Shown here: in pieces, positions 1 through 11,821 of the stretch
Layout of the letters: each line of letters begins with the position of its first letter
How positions within the stretch are numbered: position 1 is the stretch's first letter
Program-made: the position numbers and the translations under genes
Origin: Sipunculus nudus
Lineage: Eukaryota; Annelida; Sipuncula; Golfingiida; Sipunculidae
Length of the DNA stretch: 64,000 nt
Direction: 5' to 3'
Assembly (NCBI GenBank): GCA_026874595.1
Contig: CM049315.1
Location: 79,440,065 to 79,504,064, forward strand
Notes under the pieces: model-generated
The model's database searches: none
The model's input: the letters and a program-made list of their open reading frames with translations, nothing else
What the model was told of the DNA's origin: nothing

Positions 1-490
1 GCTAGCCTAAAGGGACCTGCCTACCCACTAAGTACCCTAGCCTAAATGGACCTGCCAACCCACTAAGTACCCTAGCCTAAAGGGACCTGCCTACGGACTA
101 AGTACCCTTCTATAAAGGGTCCTGCCTACCGACTAAGTACCCTTCCCTAAAGGGACCTGCCTACCGACTAAGTACCCTACCCTAAAGTGATCTGCCTACC
201 GACTAAGTACCCTACCCTAAAGGGACCTGCCTACCCATTAAGTACCCTAGCCTAAATGGACCTGTTTACCCACTAAGTACCCTAGCACTAAGGGACCTGT
301 CTATCGACTAAGTACCCTACCTTAAAGGGACCTGCCTACCCACTAAGTACCCTAGACTAAAGGGACTAGCCTACCCACTAAGTACCCTACCCTAAAGGGA
401 CCTGCCTACCGACTGAGTACCCTACCCTAAAGTGAACTGCCTACCGACTAAGTACCCTACCCTAAAGTGATCTTCCTACCGACTAAGTAC

Positions 491-1958
491 CCTAACCTAA
501 AGGGACCTGCCTACCCATTAAGTACCCTAGCCTAAATGGACCTGCCTACCCACTAAGTACCCTAGCCTTAAGGGACCTGTCTACCCACTGAGTACCCTAG
601 CCTAAAGGGACCTGCCTAGCCACTAAGTTCCCTAGCCTAAAGGGACTAGCCTACCCACTAAGTACCCTAGCCTAAAGGGACCTGCCTACCCCCTTAGTAC
701 CCTACCCTAAAGGGATCTACCTACCGACTAAGTACCCTACCCTAAAGGGAACTGCCTACCCACTAAGTACCCTAGCCTAAAGGGACTAGCCTACCCACTA
801 AGTACCCTAGCCTGAAGGGACCTGCCTACCCCCTTAGTACCCTACCCTAAAGAGACCTATCTACAGTCTAAGTACCCTAGCCTAAGGGGACCTTCCTACC
901 ATTTACGTACACTAGCCTAAATGGACCTGCCCACCGACTAAGTACCCTACCCTATATCGACCTGCCTACCAACTAAGTACCCTACCCTAAAGGGACCTGC
1001 CAACCGACTAAGTACCCTACCCTAAAGGGACCTGCCTACAGACTAAGTACCTTACCCTAAAGGGACCTGCCTACCGACTAAGTACCCTAGCCTAAAGGGA
1101 CCTGCCTACCCACTAAGTTCCCTAGCCTAAAGGGACCTGCCTACCGACTAAGTACCCTACCCTAAAGGGACCAGCTACCGACTAAGTACCCTACGCTAAA
1201 GGGACCTACCTACCGACTAAGTACCCTAACCTAAAGGGACCTGCCTACCCATTAAGTACCCTAGCCTAAATGGACCTGCCTACCCACTAAGTACCCTAGC
1301 CTTAAGGGACCTGTCTACCCACTGAGTACCCTAGCCTAAAGGGACCTGCCTAGCCACTAAGTTCCCTAGCCTAAAGGGACTAGCCTACCCACTAAGTACC
1401 CTAGCCTAAAGGGACCTGCCTACCCCCTTAGTACCCTACCCTAAAGGAACCTACCTACCGACTAAGTACCCTACCCTAAAGGGACCTGCCTACCCACTAA
1501 GTACCCTAGCCTAAAGGGACTAGCCTACCCACTAAGTACCCTAGCCTGAAGGGACCTGCCTACCCCCTTAGTACCCTACCCTAAAGAGACCTATCTACAG
1601 TCTAAGTACCCTAGCCTAAGGGGACCTTCCTACCATTTACGTACACTAGCCTAAATGGACCTGCCCACCGACTAAGTACCCTACCCTATATCGACCTGCC
1701 TACCGACTAAGTACCCTACCCTAAAGGGACCTGCCAACCGACTAAGTACCCTACCCTAAAGGGACCTGCCTACAGACTAAGTACCTTACCCTAAAGGGAC
1801 CTGCCTACCGACTAAGTACCCTAGCCTAAAGGGACCTACCTACCCACTAAGTTCCCTAGCCTAAAGGGACCTGCCTACCGACTAAGTACCCTACCCTAAA
1901 GGGACCTGCTACCGACTAAGTACCCTACGCTAAAGGGACCTACCTACCGACTAAGTAG
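491..1958 (+). repeat. 734-bp tandem duplication within the minisatellite
   Basis: The unusual run of variants from 491 recurs from 1225, exactly 734 bp later (about 21 units). Diagnostic variants agree: CCCATTAAG at 514 and 1248, and CTATCTACAGTCTAAG at about 852 and 1586. Similarity ends near 1958, where the second copy has AAGTAGCC instead of AAGTACCC. This is recent unequal exchange or slippage at the multi-unit scale. Confidence 0.85.
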
Positions 1959-1967
1959 CCTATCTAA

Positions 1968-2020
1968 AAGTTCCTCCAGGGTAGGGTACTTAGCTGGTTG
2001 GCAGGTCCTTTAGGGTAGGG
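1968..2020 (-). repeat. inverted minisatellite patch 1
   Basis: GGTAGGGTACTTAGC followed by GGCAGGTCCTTTAGGG is the 35-bp unit in reverse orientation, inside an otherwise plus-oriented array. The following units also carry rare variants (GACGAAGTA, TCAGAGGACC). Two closely similar patches occur at about 16,096 and 16,456. Confidence 0.85.
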
Positions 2021-3284
2021 AACTGCCTGCCGACGAAGTACCCTACCTCAGAGGACCAGCCTACAGACTAAGTTCCTTACCATAGAGGACCTGCCTACCA
2101 ACTGAGTACCCTACCCTAAAGGGACCTGCCTACACACTGAGAACCCTACCCTAAAGGGACCTGCCTAGCCACTAAGTACCCTAGCCTAAAGGGACCTGCC
2201 TACCCAATAAGTACCCTGCCCTAAAGTGACCTGCCTACCGACTAAGTACCCTACCCTATACTAACAAACTGCCTACCGACTAAGTACCCTACCCTAAAGG
2301 GACCTGCCTGCCCATTAAGTACCCTAGCCTAAATGGACCTGCCTACCCACTAAGTACCCTAGCTTTAAGGGACCTGTCTACCCACTGAGTACCCTAGCCT
2401 AAAGGGACCTGCCTAGCCACTAAGTACCCTAGCCTAAAGGGACTAGCCTACCCACTAAGTAACCTAGCCTAAAGGGACCTGCCTACCCCCTTAGTACCCT
2501 ACCCTAAAGAGACCTGCCTACCGACTAAGTACCCTACCCTAAAGGGACCTTCCTACCCACTAAGTACCCTAGCCTAAAGGGACCTGGCTACCCACTAAGT
2601 ACCGTACCCTAAAGGGACCTGCCTACCGACTAAGTACCGTACCCTAAAGGGACCTGCCTACCCACTAAGTACCTTACCCTAAAGGGACCTACCTACCTAC
2701 TAAGTACCCTACTCTGAAGAGACCTATCTACAGTCTAAGTACCCTAGCCTAAAGGGACCTTCCTACCATTTACGTACACTAGCCTAAATGGACCTGCCTA
2801 CCGACTAAGTACCCTACCCTAAAGTGACCCGCCTACCGACTAAGTACCCTACCCTAAAGGGACCTGCCTAACAACTAAGTAACCTATACTAATGACCTCC
2901 CTGACTGCTTACCTTTTTATGGAGAGGGGTACAGTCCACTGGTGCAGATTTTGTCAGGAACTCTTGTTTAGGTAATTGCCAACTGTCCATAAATCCAGAA
3001 TGATTGTTGATAGGAACTCAAGTCTTGGTTTTCTCTGAAAAATGGGTAAGCAAATTTATAAGAAACTACAATTGGTTGGACAAGATCCTAAGAGGGCCCC
3101 ACATATACTAAAATGTAAACCATTTATGATTTTTATATCGATATTAACCACCCCAGTAAATTGATGATAAAAACTCAATAATAAAAATGTGTATTTCTAA
3201 CGATCTTTTTTTTTCACATATGACAACTTATAAACATTTACGCAGACATTATTTATTTTATTGAACAATTTTCACACAACACAT

Positions 3285-3700
3285 GCGTATGGTTGCAAAT
3301 GGTAATAAATCACAAAAAAATACTAGCAGTAAATGTTCAACACTAGAAATGATTGCATATGGTAGTAAATAAAAAAAATATGAGTAGCAAATGATCAACA
3401 TTTGCATTTGGTTACATATGGTATTGAATTACTAAAGATATTGTACTAAATCACCATAGGCATATCTAGCAAATATGTAAATTAACCAGTAAAATTGACA
3501 AAAAAAAGTCTATAACTAAAATATCAGTATTTATAACAATCTTTATCACAAAAGAAAATGTATAAACAGGTATTTTCATCAGAATTTTTAGTTTCATCTA
3601 GCATATTCCACAGAAAACTTTCAAATGGTTTCAAATGATATTAAACCACTAAAGATAGGGTACAAAATCACCAAAGACATGAGTCGCAAATGGTCGTTAC
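3285..3700 (+). repeat. degenerate ~60-bp tandem repeats inside core 1
   Basis: GGTTGCAAATGGTAATAAAT at 3291, GATTGCATATGGTAGTAAAT at 3351 and a GGTTACATATGGTATTGAAT version at 3410 are spaced 60 and 59 bp. Each is followed by a poorly conserved AGCAGTAAATG/AGTAGCAAATG segment. A more decayed copy (GGTTTCAAATGATATTAAAC) starts near 3,626. The same array sits at the same offset in the other three cores, so it predates amplification of the core. Confidence 0.7.
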
Positions 3701-3949
3701 AGTTCATCTAGACTCTACCAAACCCTTCAAAATCTTCGTCGTCTGACTGCAGGAATATTTGCATGATATCCTCTGTCCTCTTCTCGACTTCGTATGTAAA
3801 ACAAATTCATCCTCATCGTCATCATCAGAGCAACAGTGCTTGAATGATTAGATTATTATGTTGCTATCAATTTTGTGCGTCCCATGCGGCCTTGATCTGT
3901 TTCTGTTTGTGAAAATGTTTGCAACAGAAAATCTCTGATCCTGGACAGG

Positions 3950-4675
3950 CCGCCATATAGTACTTTGGGTGGGTCTGTTATTTGACAGGGATGGCACCAA
4001 TCATCTTTTTCAATTTGAGAAAGAACAAGCATGTTCTTGTTGGGATATCCGGTGTGAAATAAAATCACCGATTTTGCTCTGGCAGTCATATTGCATTTCC
4101 ACCAGGTCTGTAATTCGATAGGTCTGAAGCCCTCATAGGTACCAATCATACTGTGAATATGATGAAGATCAAGCATCTTCTTATTGAGATATAGCACACA
4201 ACAACAAAAATCACCGATTGTGCTCTGGCAGCCAAAAACAATTCCGACAAGTCTGTAATTCTGCAGGTCTGGAGACCTGTTAGGTACCAACCATCCCAAT
4301 GAATATGAGAAAGATCAAGCACGTTCTTAGAAGATATTTCGTGCCAAATAAAACCTGAATACCCAGAGAGGGTGTCATTCGATATGTCTGGAGCCCTTAT
4401 AGGTACCAAACATCCCTGTGGATATGAGAAAAATCAAGCATGTTCTTTTTAAGATATCGAAGGTGTAAGAAAATCACCAGTTGTTCACTGGTGGCCAAAT
4501 TGGAATACATACAGGTTTGTAATTCGAAAGGTCAAGATTCCTCATAGCTGCCAAACATCCCTGTGAATATTAGAATGATCTAGCTTGTTTTATTTGAGAT
4601 ATCATGCATGAAGAAAATCATCCATTGTGCTCTGTGAGCAAATATTGGAATACCAACCGGTCTGCAATTAAATAG
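3950..4675 (-). repeat. degenerate ~145-bp tandem repeats inside core 1
   Basis: Five diverged copies of a unit containing GATATGAGAAAGATCAAGCA, AAAATCACCGATTGTGCTCT and AGGTCTGTAATTC. The CAAGC anchor is at 4026, 4170, 4316 and 4435, with a CTAGC version at 4580, giving spacings of 144, 146, 119 and 145. The short interval has lost the ATCACCGATTGTGCTCTGGC part. Minus-strand open frames of 87-174 codons in the four cores arise here because 144 is a multiple of three. Frame shifts between copies argue against coding. Equivalent arrays lie at about 7,358-8,080, 10,733-11,456 and 14,317-15,035. Confidence 0.8.
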
Positions 4676-4772
4676 ATGGACTATTCAGAAAACAAGACCA
4701 AGTCAAATTTGTATTGAGGAAACTTAAGTAAATATACAATGAGAGTGAAAGGAATAGGTATACCATACATTA

Positions 4773-5025
4773 TCATTTCAGTCGGAAGTGTTTAATTTTT
4801 TTAATATCCATTGCCCAGGGCAGATCCACCTGCCACACAACAGGTTGGAATGATGCACTGCCTGCACCAAAACAGTTGAGGTCATACGCCCCCAGGAACG
4901 TGTATTCAGCGACCTGGAAGTAAAGAAAATGATGTAAGTATCGACTTGTGAGACAAAATATCTCTCAAGTCAATACTTACATCATTATGTAAGCAGACAG
5001 GTTTCTTTCTACCAGTAATCTGACT
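4773..5025 (-). pseudogene. two-exon gene-like fragment, core copy 1
   Basis: Read on the minus strand. Exon 1 is 5025-4981 (15 codons, S-Q-I-T-G-R-K-K-P-V-C-L-H-N-D). A GTAAGT donor opens a 67-nt intron, 4980-4914, which ends in a pyrimidine-rich acceptor (TTTTCTTTACTTCCAG). Exon 2 is 4913-4773: 46 codons then TGA, starting VAEYTFLGAYDLNCFGAG and ending with a lysine-rich tail. The frame runs through the junction at phase 0. Upstream, the frame meets the minisatellite and a TAG, so this is at most the 3' end of a gene. The protein family is not recognised. The splice sites, frame and stop codon are kept in all four cores, and the exon differs less between copies than the intron, which suggests real coding ancestry. 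Expression is unknown. Confidence 0.45.
4931..4983. repeat. hairpin inverted repeat, core copy 1
   Basis: GATGTAAGTATCGACTTG at the left pairs with the reverse complement of CAAGTCAATACTTACATC at the right. The arm is about 22 bp with two mismatches and a short AT-rich loop. GTAAGTAT therefore appears on both strands. The hairpin covers most of the putative 67-nt intron, including its donor. Copies lie at 8340-8392 and 11715-11767, with a decayed copy at 15289-15341. Confidence 0.85.
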
Positions 5026-5027
5026 AC

Positions 5028-6295
5028 CCTATACTAACAAACTGCCTACCGACTAAGTACCCTACCCTATACTAACAAACTGCCTACCGACTAAGTACCC
5101 TACCCTAAAGAAACCTGCCTACTGACTATGTACCCTACCGTAAATGGACCTGCCGACCCACTATGTAACCTACCCTGAAGGGACCTGCCTACCCACTAAG
5201 TACCCTACCCTAAAGGGACCTGCCTACCCACTGAGTACCCTAGCCTAAAGGGACCTGCCTACCCACTGAGTACCCTAGCCTAAAAGGACCTGCCTAACCA
5301 CTAAGTACCCTACCCTAAAGGTACCTGCCTATCCACTAAGTACCCTACCCTAAAGGGACCTGCCTACCCACTAAGTACCCTAGCCTAAAAGGACCTGCCT
5401 GCCGACTAAGTACCCTACCCTAAAGGGACCTGCCTGCCGACTAAGTACCCTACCCTTAAGAGACCTGCCTACCGACTAAGTACCCTACCCTAAAGGGACC
5501 TGCCTACCGACTAAGTACCCTACCCTAAAGGGACCTGCCTACCGACTAAGTACCCTACCCTAAAGAGACCTGCCTACCGACTAAGTACGCTACCCTAAAG
5601 GGACCTGCCTATCGACTAAGTACGCTACCCTAAAGGGACCTGCCTACCGACTAAGTACGCTACCCTAAAGGGACCTGCCCACCGACTAAGTACGCTACCC
5701 TAAAGGGACCTGCCTACCCACTAAGTACCCTGCTCTAAAGGGACCTGCCTACCCACTAAGTACCCTGCCCTAAAGGGACCTGCCTACCCACTAAGTACCC
5801 TGCTTAGAGGGACCTGCCTACCCACTAAGTACCCTACCCTAAAGGGACCTGCCTACCCACTAAGTACCCTGCCTTAGAGGGACCTGCCTACCCACTAAGT
5901 ACCCTACCCTAAAGGGACCTGCCTACCCACTAAGTACCCTACCCTAAAGTGACCTGCCTACCCACTAAGTACCCTAACCTAAAGTGACCTGCCTACCTAC
6001 TAAGTACCCTACCCTAAAGGGACCTGCCTACAGACTAAGTACCCTGCCTTAAAGGACCTGCCTACCCACTAAGTACCCTACCCTAAAGGGACCTGCCTGC
6101 CGACTAAGTACCCTACCCTAAAGGGACCTGCCTGCCGACTAAGTACCCTACCCTTAAGAGACCTGCCTACCGACTAAGTACCCTACCCTAAAGGGACCTG
6201 CCTACAGACTAAGTAACCTACCCTGGGGGACCTGCCTACCGACTAAGTACCCTACCCTAAAGGAACCTGCCTAACAACTAAATAACCTATACTTA
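5028..6295 (+). repeat. 35-bp minisatellite, block 2
   Basis: About 36 units of 35 bp between cores 1 and 2. It opens with two CTATACTAACAAACTGCC variant units, then a more homogeneous run. A cluster of units reading AAGTACGCTACC near 5,588-5,700 and shorter CCTTAGAGG or CCTTAAAGG units further on recur in order in blocks 3 and 4. These blocks therefore descended together with the cores as one 3.4-kb unit. Confidence 0.95.
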
Positions 6296-8446
6296 TGACC
6301 TCCCTGACTGCTTACCTTTTTATGGAGAGGGGTACAGTCCACTGGTGCAGATTTTGTCAGGAACTCTTGTTTAGGTAATTGCCAACTGTCCATAAATCCA
6401 GAATGATTGTTGATAGGAACTCAAGTCTTGGTTTTCTCTGAAAAATGGGTAAGCAAATTTATTAGAAACTACAGTTGGTTGGACAAGATCCTAAGAGGGC
6501 CCCACATATACTAAAATGTAAACCATTTATGATTTTTATATTGATATTAACCACCCCAGTAAATTGATGATAAAAACTCCATAATAAAAAGGTGTGTATT
6601 TCTAACGATCTTTTTTTTCACATATGAAAACTTATAAACATTTACGCAGGCATTATTTATTTTATTGAACAACATTCACACAACACATGCGTATGGTTGC
6701 ATATGGTAATAAATCACAAAAAAAATACAAGCAGTAAATGTTCAACACTAGAAATGATTGCATATGGTAGTAAATAAAAAAAATATGAGTAGCAAATGAT
6801 CAACATTTGCATTTGGTTACATATGGTATTGAATTACTAAAGATATTGTAATAAATCACCATAGGCATATCTAGCAAATATGTAAATTAACCAGTAAAAT
6901 TGACAAAAAAAAGTTGTCTATAACTAAAATATCAGTATTTATAACAATCTTTATCACAAAAGAAAATGTAAAAACAGGTATTTTCATCAGAATTTTTAGT
7001 TTCATCTAGCATATTCCACAGAAAACTTTCAAATGGTTTCAAATGATATTAACTCACTAAAGATATGGTACTAAATCACCAAAGACATGAGTCGCAAATG
7101 GTCGTTACAGTTCATCTAGACTCTACCAAACCCTTCAAAATCTTCGTCGTCTGACTGCAGGAATATTTGCATGATATCCTCTGTCCTCTTCTCGACTTCG
7201 TATGTAAAAAAAATTCATCCTCATCGTCATCATCAGAGCAACAGTGCTTGAATGATTAGATTATTATGTTGCTATCAATTTTGTGCGTCCCATGCGGCCT
7301 GGATCTGTTTCTGTTTGTGAAAATGTTTGCAACAGAAAATCTCTGATCCTGGACAGGCCGCCATATAGTACTTTGGGTGGGTCTGTTATTTGACAGGGAT
7401 GGCACCAATCATCTTTTTCAATTTGAGAAAGAACAAGCATGTTCTTGTTGGGATATCCGGTGTGAAATAAATCACCGATTTTGCTCTGGCAGTCATATTG
7501 CATTTCCACCAGGTCTGTAATTCGATAGGTCTGAAGCCCTCATAGGTACCAATCATACTGTGAATATGATGAAGATCAAGCATCTTCTTATTGAGATATA
7601 GCACACAACAACAAAAATCACCGATTGTGCTCTGGCAGCCATATAGCAATTCCGACAAGTCTGTAATTCTGCAGGTCTGGAGCCCTGTAAGGTACCAACC
7701 ATCCCAATGAATATGAGAAAGATCAAGCACGTTCTTATAAAGATATTTCGTGCCAAATAAAACCTGAATACCCAGAGAGGGTGTCATTCGATATGTCTGG
7801 AGCCCTTATAGGTACCAAACATCCCTGTGGATATGAGAAAAATCAAGCATGTTCTTTTTAAGATATCGTAGGTGTAAGAAAATCACCAGTTGTTCACTGG
7901 TGGCCAAATTGGAATACATACAGGTTTGTAATTCGAAAGGTCAAGATTCCTTATAGCTGCCAAACATCCCTGTGAATATTAGAATGATCTAGCTTGTTTT
8001 ATTTGAGATATCATGCATGAAGAAAATCATCCATTGTGCTCTGTGAGCAAATATTGGAATACCAACCGGTCTGCAATTAAATAGATGGACTATTCAGAAA
8101 ACAAGACCAAGTCAAATTTGTATTGAGGAAACTTAAGTAAATATACAATGAGAGTGAAAGGAATAGGTATACCATACATTATCATTTCAGTCGGAAGTGT
8201 TTAATTTTTTTAATACCCATTGCCCAGGGCAGATCCACCTGGCACACAACAGGTTGGAATGATGCACTGCCTGCACCAAAACAGTTGAGGTCATACGCCC
8301 CCAGGAACGTGTATTCAGCGACCTGGAAGTAAAGAAAATGATGTAAGTATCGACTTGTGAGACAAAATATCTCTCAAGTCAATACTTACATCATTATGTA
8401 AGCAGACAGGTTTCTTTCTACCAGTAGTCTGACTACCCGATACTAA
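6296..8446. repeat. 2.1-kb core, copy 2
   Basis: Nearly identical to the core at 2893, starting 3,403 bp later. The flanks are CCTATACTTA (6286-6295) and CCGATACTAA (8437-8446), mutated versions of the CCTATACTAA direct repeat. It carries the same 60-bp and 145-bp decayed repeats in the same order. Small differences include AAGTTGTCTATAAC, also present in copy 4, where copies 1 and 3 read AAGTCTATAAC. Confidence 0.93.
8182..8434 (-). pseudogene. two-exon gene-like fragment, core copy 2
   Basis: Same structure as in copy 1: exon 1 is 8434-8390, the GT-AG intron 8389-8323 (67 nt) and exon 2 8322-8182, ending in TGA. The protein differs from copy 1 by I to T in exon 1, W to C near residue 27 of exon 2 and D to G near residue 36. 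The frame, both splice sites and the stop are retained. Unrecognised family. Confidence 0.42.
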
Positions 8447-9670
8447 CAAACTGCCTACCGACTAAGTACCCTACCCTATACTAACAAACTGCCTACTGAC
8501 TAAGTACCCTACCCTAAAGAAACCTGCCTACTGACTATGTACCCTACCGTAAATGGACCTGCCTACCCACTAAGTACCCTACCCTAAAGGGACCTGCCAA
8601 CCCACTAAGTACCCTAGCCTAAAGGGACCTGCCTACCCACTGAGTACCCTAGCCTAAAAGGACCTGCCTACCCACTAAGTACCCTACCCTAAAGGGACCT
8701 GCCTACCCACTAAGTACCCTACCCTAAAGGGACCTGCCTACCCACTAAGTACCCTAGCCTAAAAGGACCTGCCTGCCGACTAAGTACCCTACCCTAAAGG
8801 GACCTGCCTGCCGACTAAGTACCCTACCCTTAAGAGACCTGCCTACCGACTAAGTACCCTACCCTAAAGGGACCTGCCTACCGACTAAGTACCCTACCCT
8901 AAAGGGACCTGCCTACCGACTAAGTACCCTACCCTAAAGAGACCTGCCTACCGACTAAGTACGCTACCCTAAAGGGACCTGCCTATCGACTAAGTACGCT
9001 ACCCTAAAGGGACCTGCCTACCGACTAAGTACGCTACCCTAAAGGGGCCTGCCCACCGAATAAGTACGCTACCCTAAAGGGACCTGCCTACCCACTAAGT
9101 ACCCTGCCCTAAAGGGACCTGCCTACCCACTAAGTACCCTGCCCTAAAGGGACCTGCCTACCCACTAAGTACCCTGCCTTAGAGGGACCTGCCTACCCAC
9201 TAAGTACCCTACCCTAAAGGGACCTGCCTACCCACTAAGTACCCTGCCTTAGAGGGACCTGCTTACCCACTAAGTACCCTACCCTAAAGGGACCTGCCTA
9301 CCCACTAAGTACCCTACCCTAAAGTGACCTGCCTACCCACTAAGTACCCTAACCTAAAGTGACCTGCCTACCTACTAAGTACCCTACCCTAAAGGGACCT
9401 GCCTACAGACTAAGTACCCTGCCTTAGAGGACCTGCCTACCCACTAAGTACCCTACCCTAAAGGGACCTGCCTGCCGACTAAGTACCCTACCCTAAAGGG
9501 ACCTGCCTGCCGACTAAGTACCCTACCCTTAAGAGACCTGCCTACCGACTAAGTACCCTACCCTAAAGGGACCTGCCTACAGACTAAGTAACCTACCCTA
9601 GGGGACCTGCCTACCGACTAAGTACCCTACCCTAAAGGGACCTGCCTAACAACTAAGTAACCTATACTAA
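8437..9670 (+). repeat. 35-bp minisatellite, block 3
   Basis: About 35 units, with the same order of variant units as block 2 (GTACGC cluster near 8,955-9,070, then CCTTAGAGG units). It is the shortest inter-core block. Confidence 0.95.
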
Positions 9671-11821
9671 TGACCTCCCTGACTGCTTACCTTTTTATGG
9701 AAAGGGGTACAGTCCACTGGTGCAGATTTTGTCAGGAACTCTTGTTTAGGTAATTGCCAACTGTCCATAAATCCAGAATGATTGTTGATAGGAACTCAAG
9801 TCTTGGTTTCCTCTGAAAAATGGGTAAGCAAATTTATTAGAAACTACAATTGGTTGGACAAGATCCTAAGAGGGCCCCACATATACTAAAATGTAAACCA
9901 TTTATGATTTTTATATCGATATTAACCACCCCAGTAAATTGATGATAAAAACTCCATAATAAAAATGTGTATTTCTAACGATCTTTTTTTTTCACATATG
10001 ACAACTTATAAACATTTACGCAGGCATTATTTATTTTATTGAACAATTTTCACACAACACATGCGTATGGTTGCAAATGGTAATAAATCACAAAAAAAAT
10101 ACTAGCAGTAAATGTTCAACACTAGAAATGATTGCATATGGTAGTAAATAAAAAACAAAATATGACTAGCAAATGATCAACATTTGCATTTGGTTACATA
10201 TGGTATTGAATTACTAAAGATATTGTACTAAATCACCATAGGCATATCTAGCAAATATGTAAATTAACCAGTAAAATTGACAAAAAAAAGTCTATAACTA
10301 AAATATCAGTATTTATAACAATCTTTATCACAAAAGAAAATGTATAAACAGGTATTTTCATCAGAATTTTTAGTTTCATCTAGCATATTCCACAGAAAAC
10401 TTTCAAATGGTTTCAAATGATATTAACTCACTAAAGATATGGTACTAAATCACCAAAGACATGAGTCGCAAATGGTCGTTACAGTTCATCTAGACTCTAC
10501 CAAACCCTTCAAAATCTTCGTCGTCTGACTGCAGGAATATTTGCATGATATCCTCTGTCCTCTTCTCGACTTCGTATGTAAAAAAAATTCATCCTCATCG
10601 TCATCATCAGAGCAACAGTGCTTGAATGATTAGATTATTATGTTGCTATCAATTTTGTGCGTCCCATGCGGCCTTGATCTGTTTCTGTTTGTGAAAATGT
10701 TTGCAACAGAAAATCTCTGATCATGGACAGGCCGCCATATAGTACTTTGGGTGGGTCTGTTATTTGACAGGGATGGCACCAATCATCTTTTTTCAATTTG
10801 AGAAAGAACAAGCATGTTCTTGTTGGGATATCCGGTGTGAAATAAAATCACCGATTTTGCTCTGGCAGTCATATTGCATTTCCACCAGGTCTGTAATTCG
10901 ATAGGTCTGAAGCCCTCATAGGTACCGATCATACTGTGAATATGATGAAGATCAAGCATCTTCTTATTGAGATATAGCACACAACAACAAAAATCACCGA
11001 TTGTGCTCTGGCAGCCATATAGCAATTCTGACAAGTCTGTAATTCTGCAGGTCTGGAGCCCTGTTAGGTACCAACCATCCCTATGAATATGAGAAAGATC
11101 AAGCACGTTCTTAGAAGATATTTCGTGCCAAATAAAACCTGAATACCCAGAGAGGGTGTCATTCGATATGTCTGGAGCCCTTATAGGTACCAAACATCCC
11201 TGTGGATATGAGAAAAATCAAGCATGTTCTTTTTAAGATATCGAAGGTGTAAGAAAATCACCAGTTGTTCACTGGTGGCCAAATTGGAATACATACAGGT
11301 TTGTAATTCGAAAGGTCAAGATTCCTCATAGCTGCCAAACATCCCTGTGAATATTAGAATGATCTAGCTTGTTTTATTTGAGATATCATGCATGAAGAAA
11401 ATCATCCATTGTGCTCTGTGAGCAAATATTGGAATACCAACCGGTCTGCAATTAAATAGATGGACTATTCAGAAAACAAGACCAAGTCAAATTTGTATTG
11501 AGGAAACTTAAGTAAATATACAATGAGAGTGAAAGGAATAGGTATACCATACATTATCATTTCAGTCGGAAGTGTTTAATTTTTTTAATATCCATTGCCC
11601 AGGGCAGATCCACCTGCCACACAACAGGTTGGAATGATGCACTGCCTGCACCAAAACAGTTGAGGTCATACGCCCCCAGGAACGTGTATTCAGCGACCTG
11701 GAAGTAAAGAAAATGATGTAAGTATCGACTTGTGAGACAAAATATCTCTCAAGTCAATACTTACATCATTATGTAAGCAGACAGGTTTCTTTCTACCAGT
11801 AGTCTGACTACCCTATACTAA
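9671..11821. repeat. 2.1-kb core, copy 3
   Basis: Starts 3,375 bp after copy 2 and is flanked by perfect CCTATACTAA on both sides (9661-9670 and 11812-11821). Same internal order as copy 1, with only scattered substitutions and small indels in A-runs (for example AAAAAACAAAATATG near 10,150). Confidence 0.93.
11557..11809 (-). pseudogene. two-exon gene-like fragment, core copy 3
   Basis: Exon 1 is 11809-11765, the 67-nt GT-AG intron 11764-11698 and exon 2 11697-11557, ending in TGA. Exon 2 appears the same as copy 1, including W near residue 27. Splice sites and frame are intact. Unrecognised family; no 5' part of a gene is visible because the frame runs into the minisatellite. Confidence 0.42.

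Larger units (their letters stand above)
1..2892 (+). repeat. 35-bp minisatellite, block 1
   Basis: About 82 head-to-tail units of 35 bp. A consensus unit reads CCTGCCTACCGACTAAG then TACCCTACCCTAAAGGGA. Common variants are CCCACTAAG for CGACTAAG and CCTAGCC for CCTACCC. No stretch in it looks coding. The block includes a 734-bp internal duplication and one inverted patch, and has more diverged units than the blocks between the 2.1-kb cores. CCCTAA occurs inside the unit but is not a telomere array. The window starts inside the array, so its left edge is unknown. Confidence 0.97.
2893..5037. repeat. 2.1-kb core, copy 1, of a 3.4-kb macrosatellite
   Basis: A non-minisatellite block inserted in the 35-bp array. 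It begins TGACCTCCCTGACTGC and ends before TACTAACAAACTGCC. CCTATACTAA lies on both sides (2883-2892 and 5028-5037) and looks like a 10-bp target-site duplication. Contents in order: a short stretch with no clear function, AT-rich sequence with degenerate repeats of about 60 bp (about 3,285-3,440 and 3,620-3,700), degenerate repeats of about 145 bp (about 3,950-4,675), and a spliced gene-like fragment on the minus strand. No terminal inverted repeats, long terminal repeats or transposase were seen. Three further copies follow at 6296, 9671 and 13256. Confidence 0.93.

Noticed and set aside
1-2892. CRISPR array or telomere repeat
   Set aside because: The 35-bp units are directly adjacent with no unique spacers, so this is not CRISPR. 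CCCTAA is only part of a longer unit and is not tandem as a hexamer.
2913-3017. Possible minus-strand exon with a GTAAGC donor (35 open codons) at the left end of each core
   Set aside because: The donor is good and present in all four cores, but an in-frame stop precedes it with no acceptor between. The changes seen between copies are all amino-acid changing.
2893-5037. Core as a DNA transposon or LTR element
   Set aside because: Despite the 10-bp direct repeats, there are no terminal inverted repeats, long terminal repeats, transposase or polymerase motifs.
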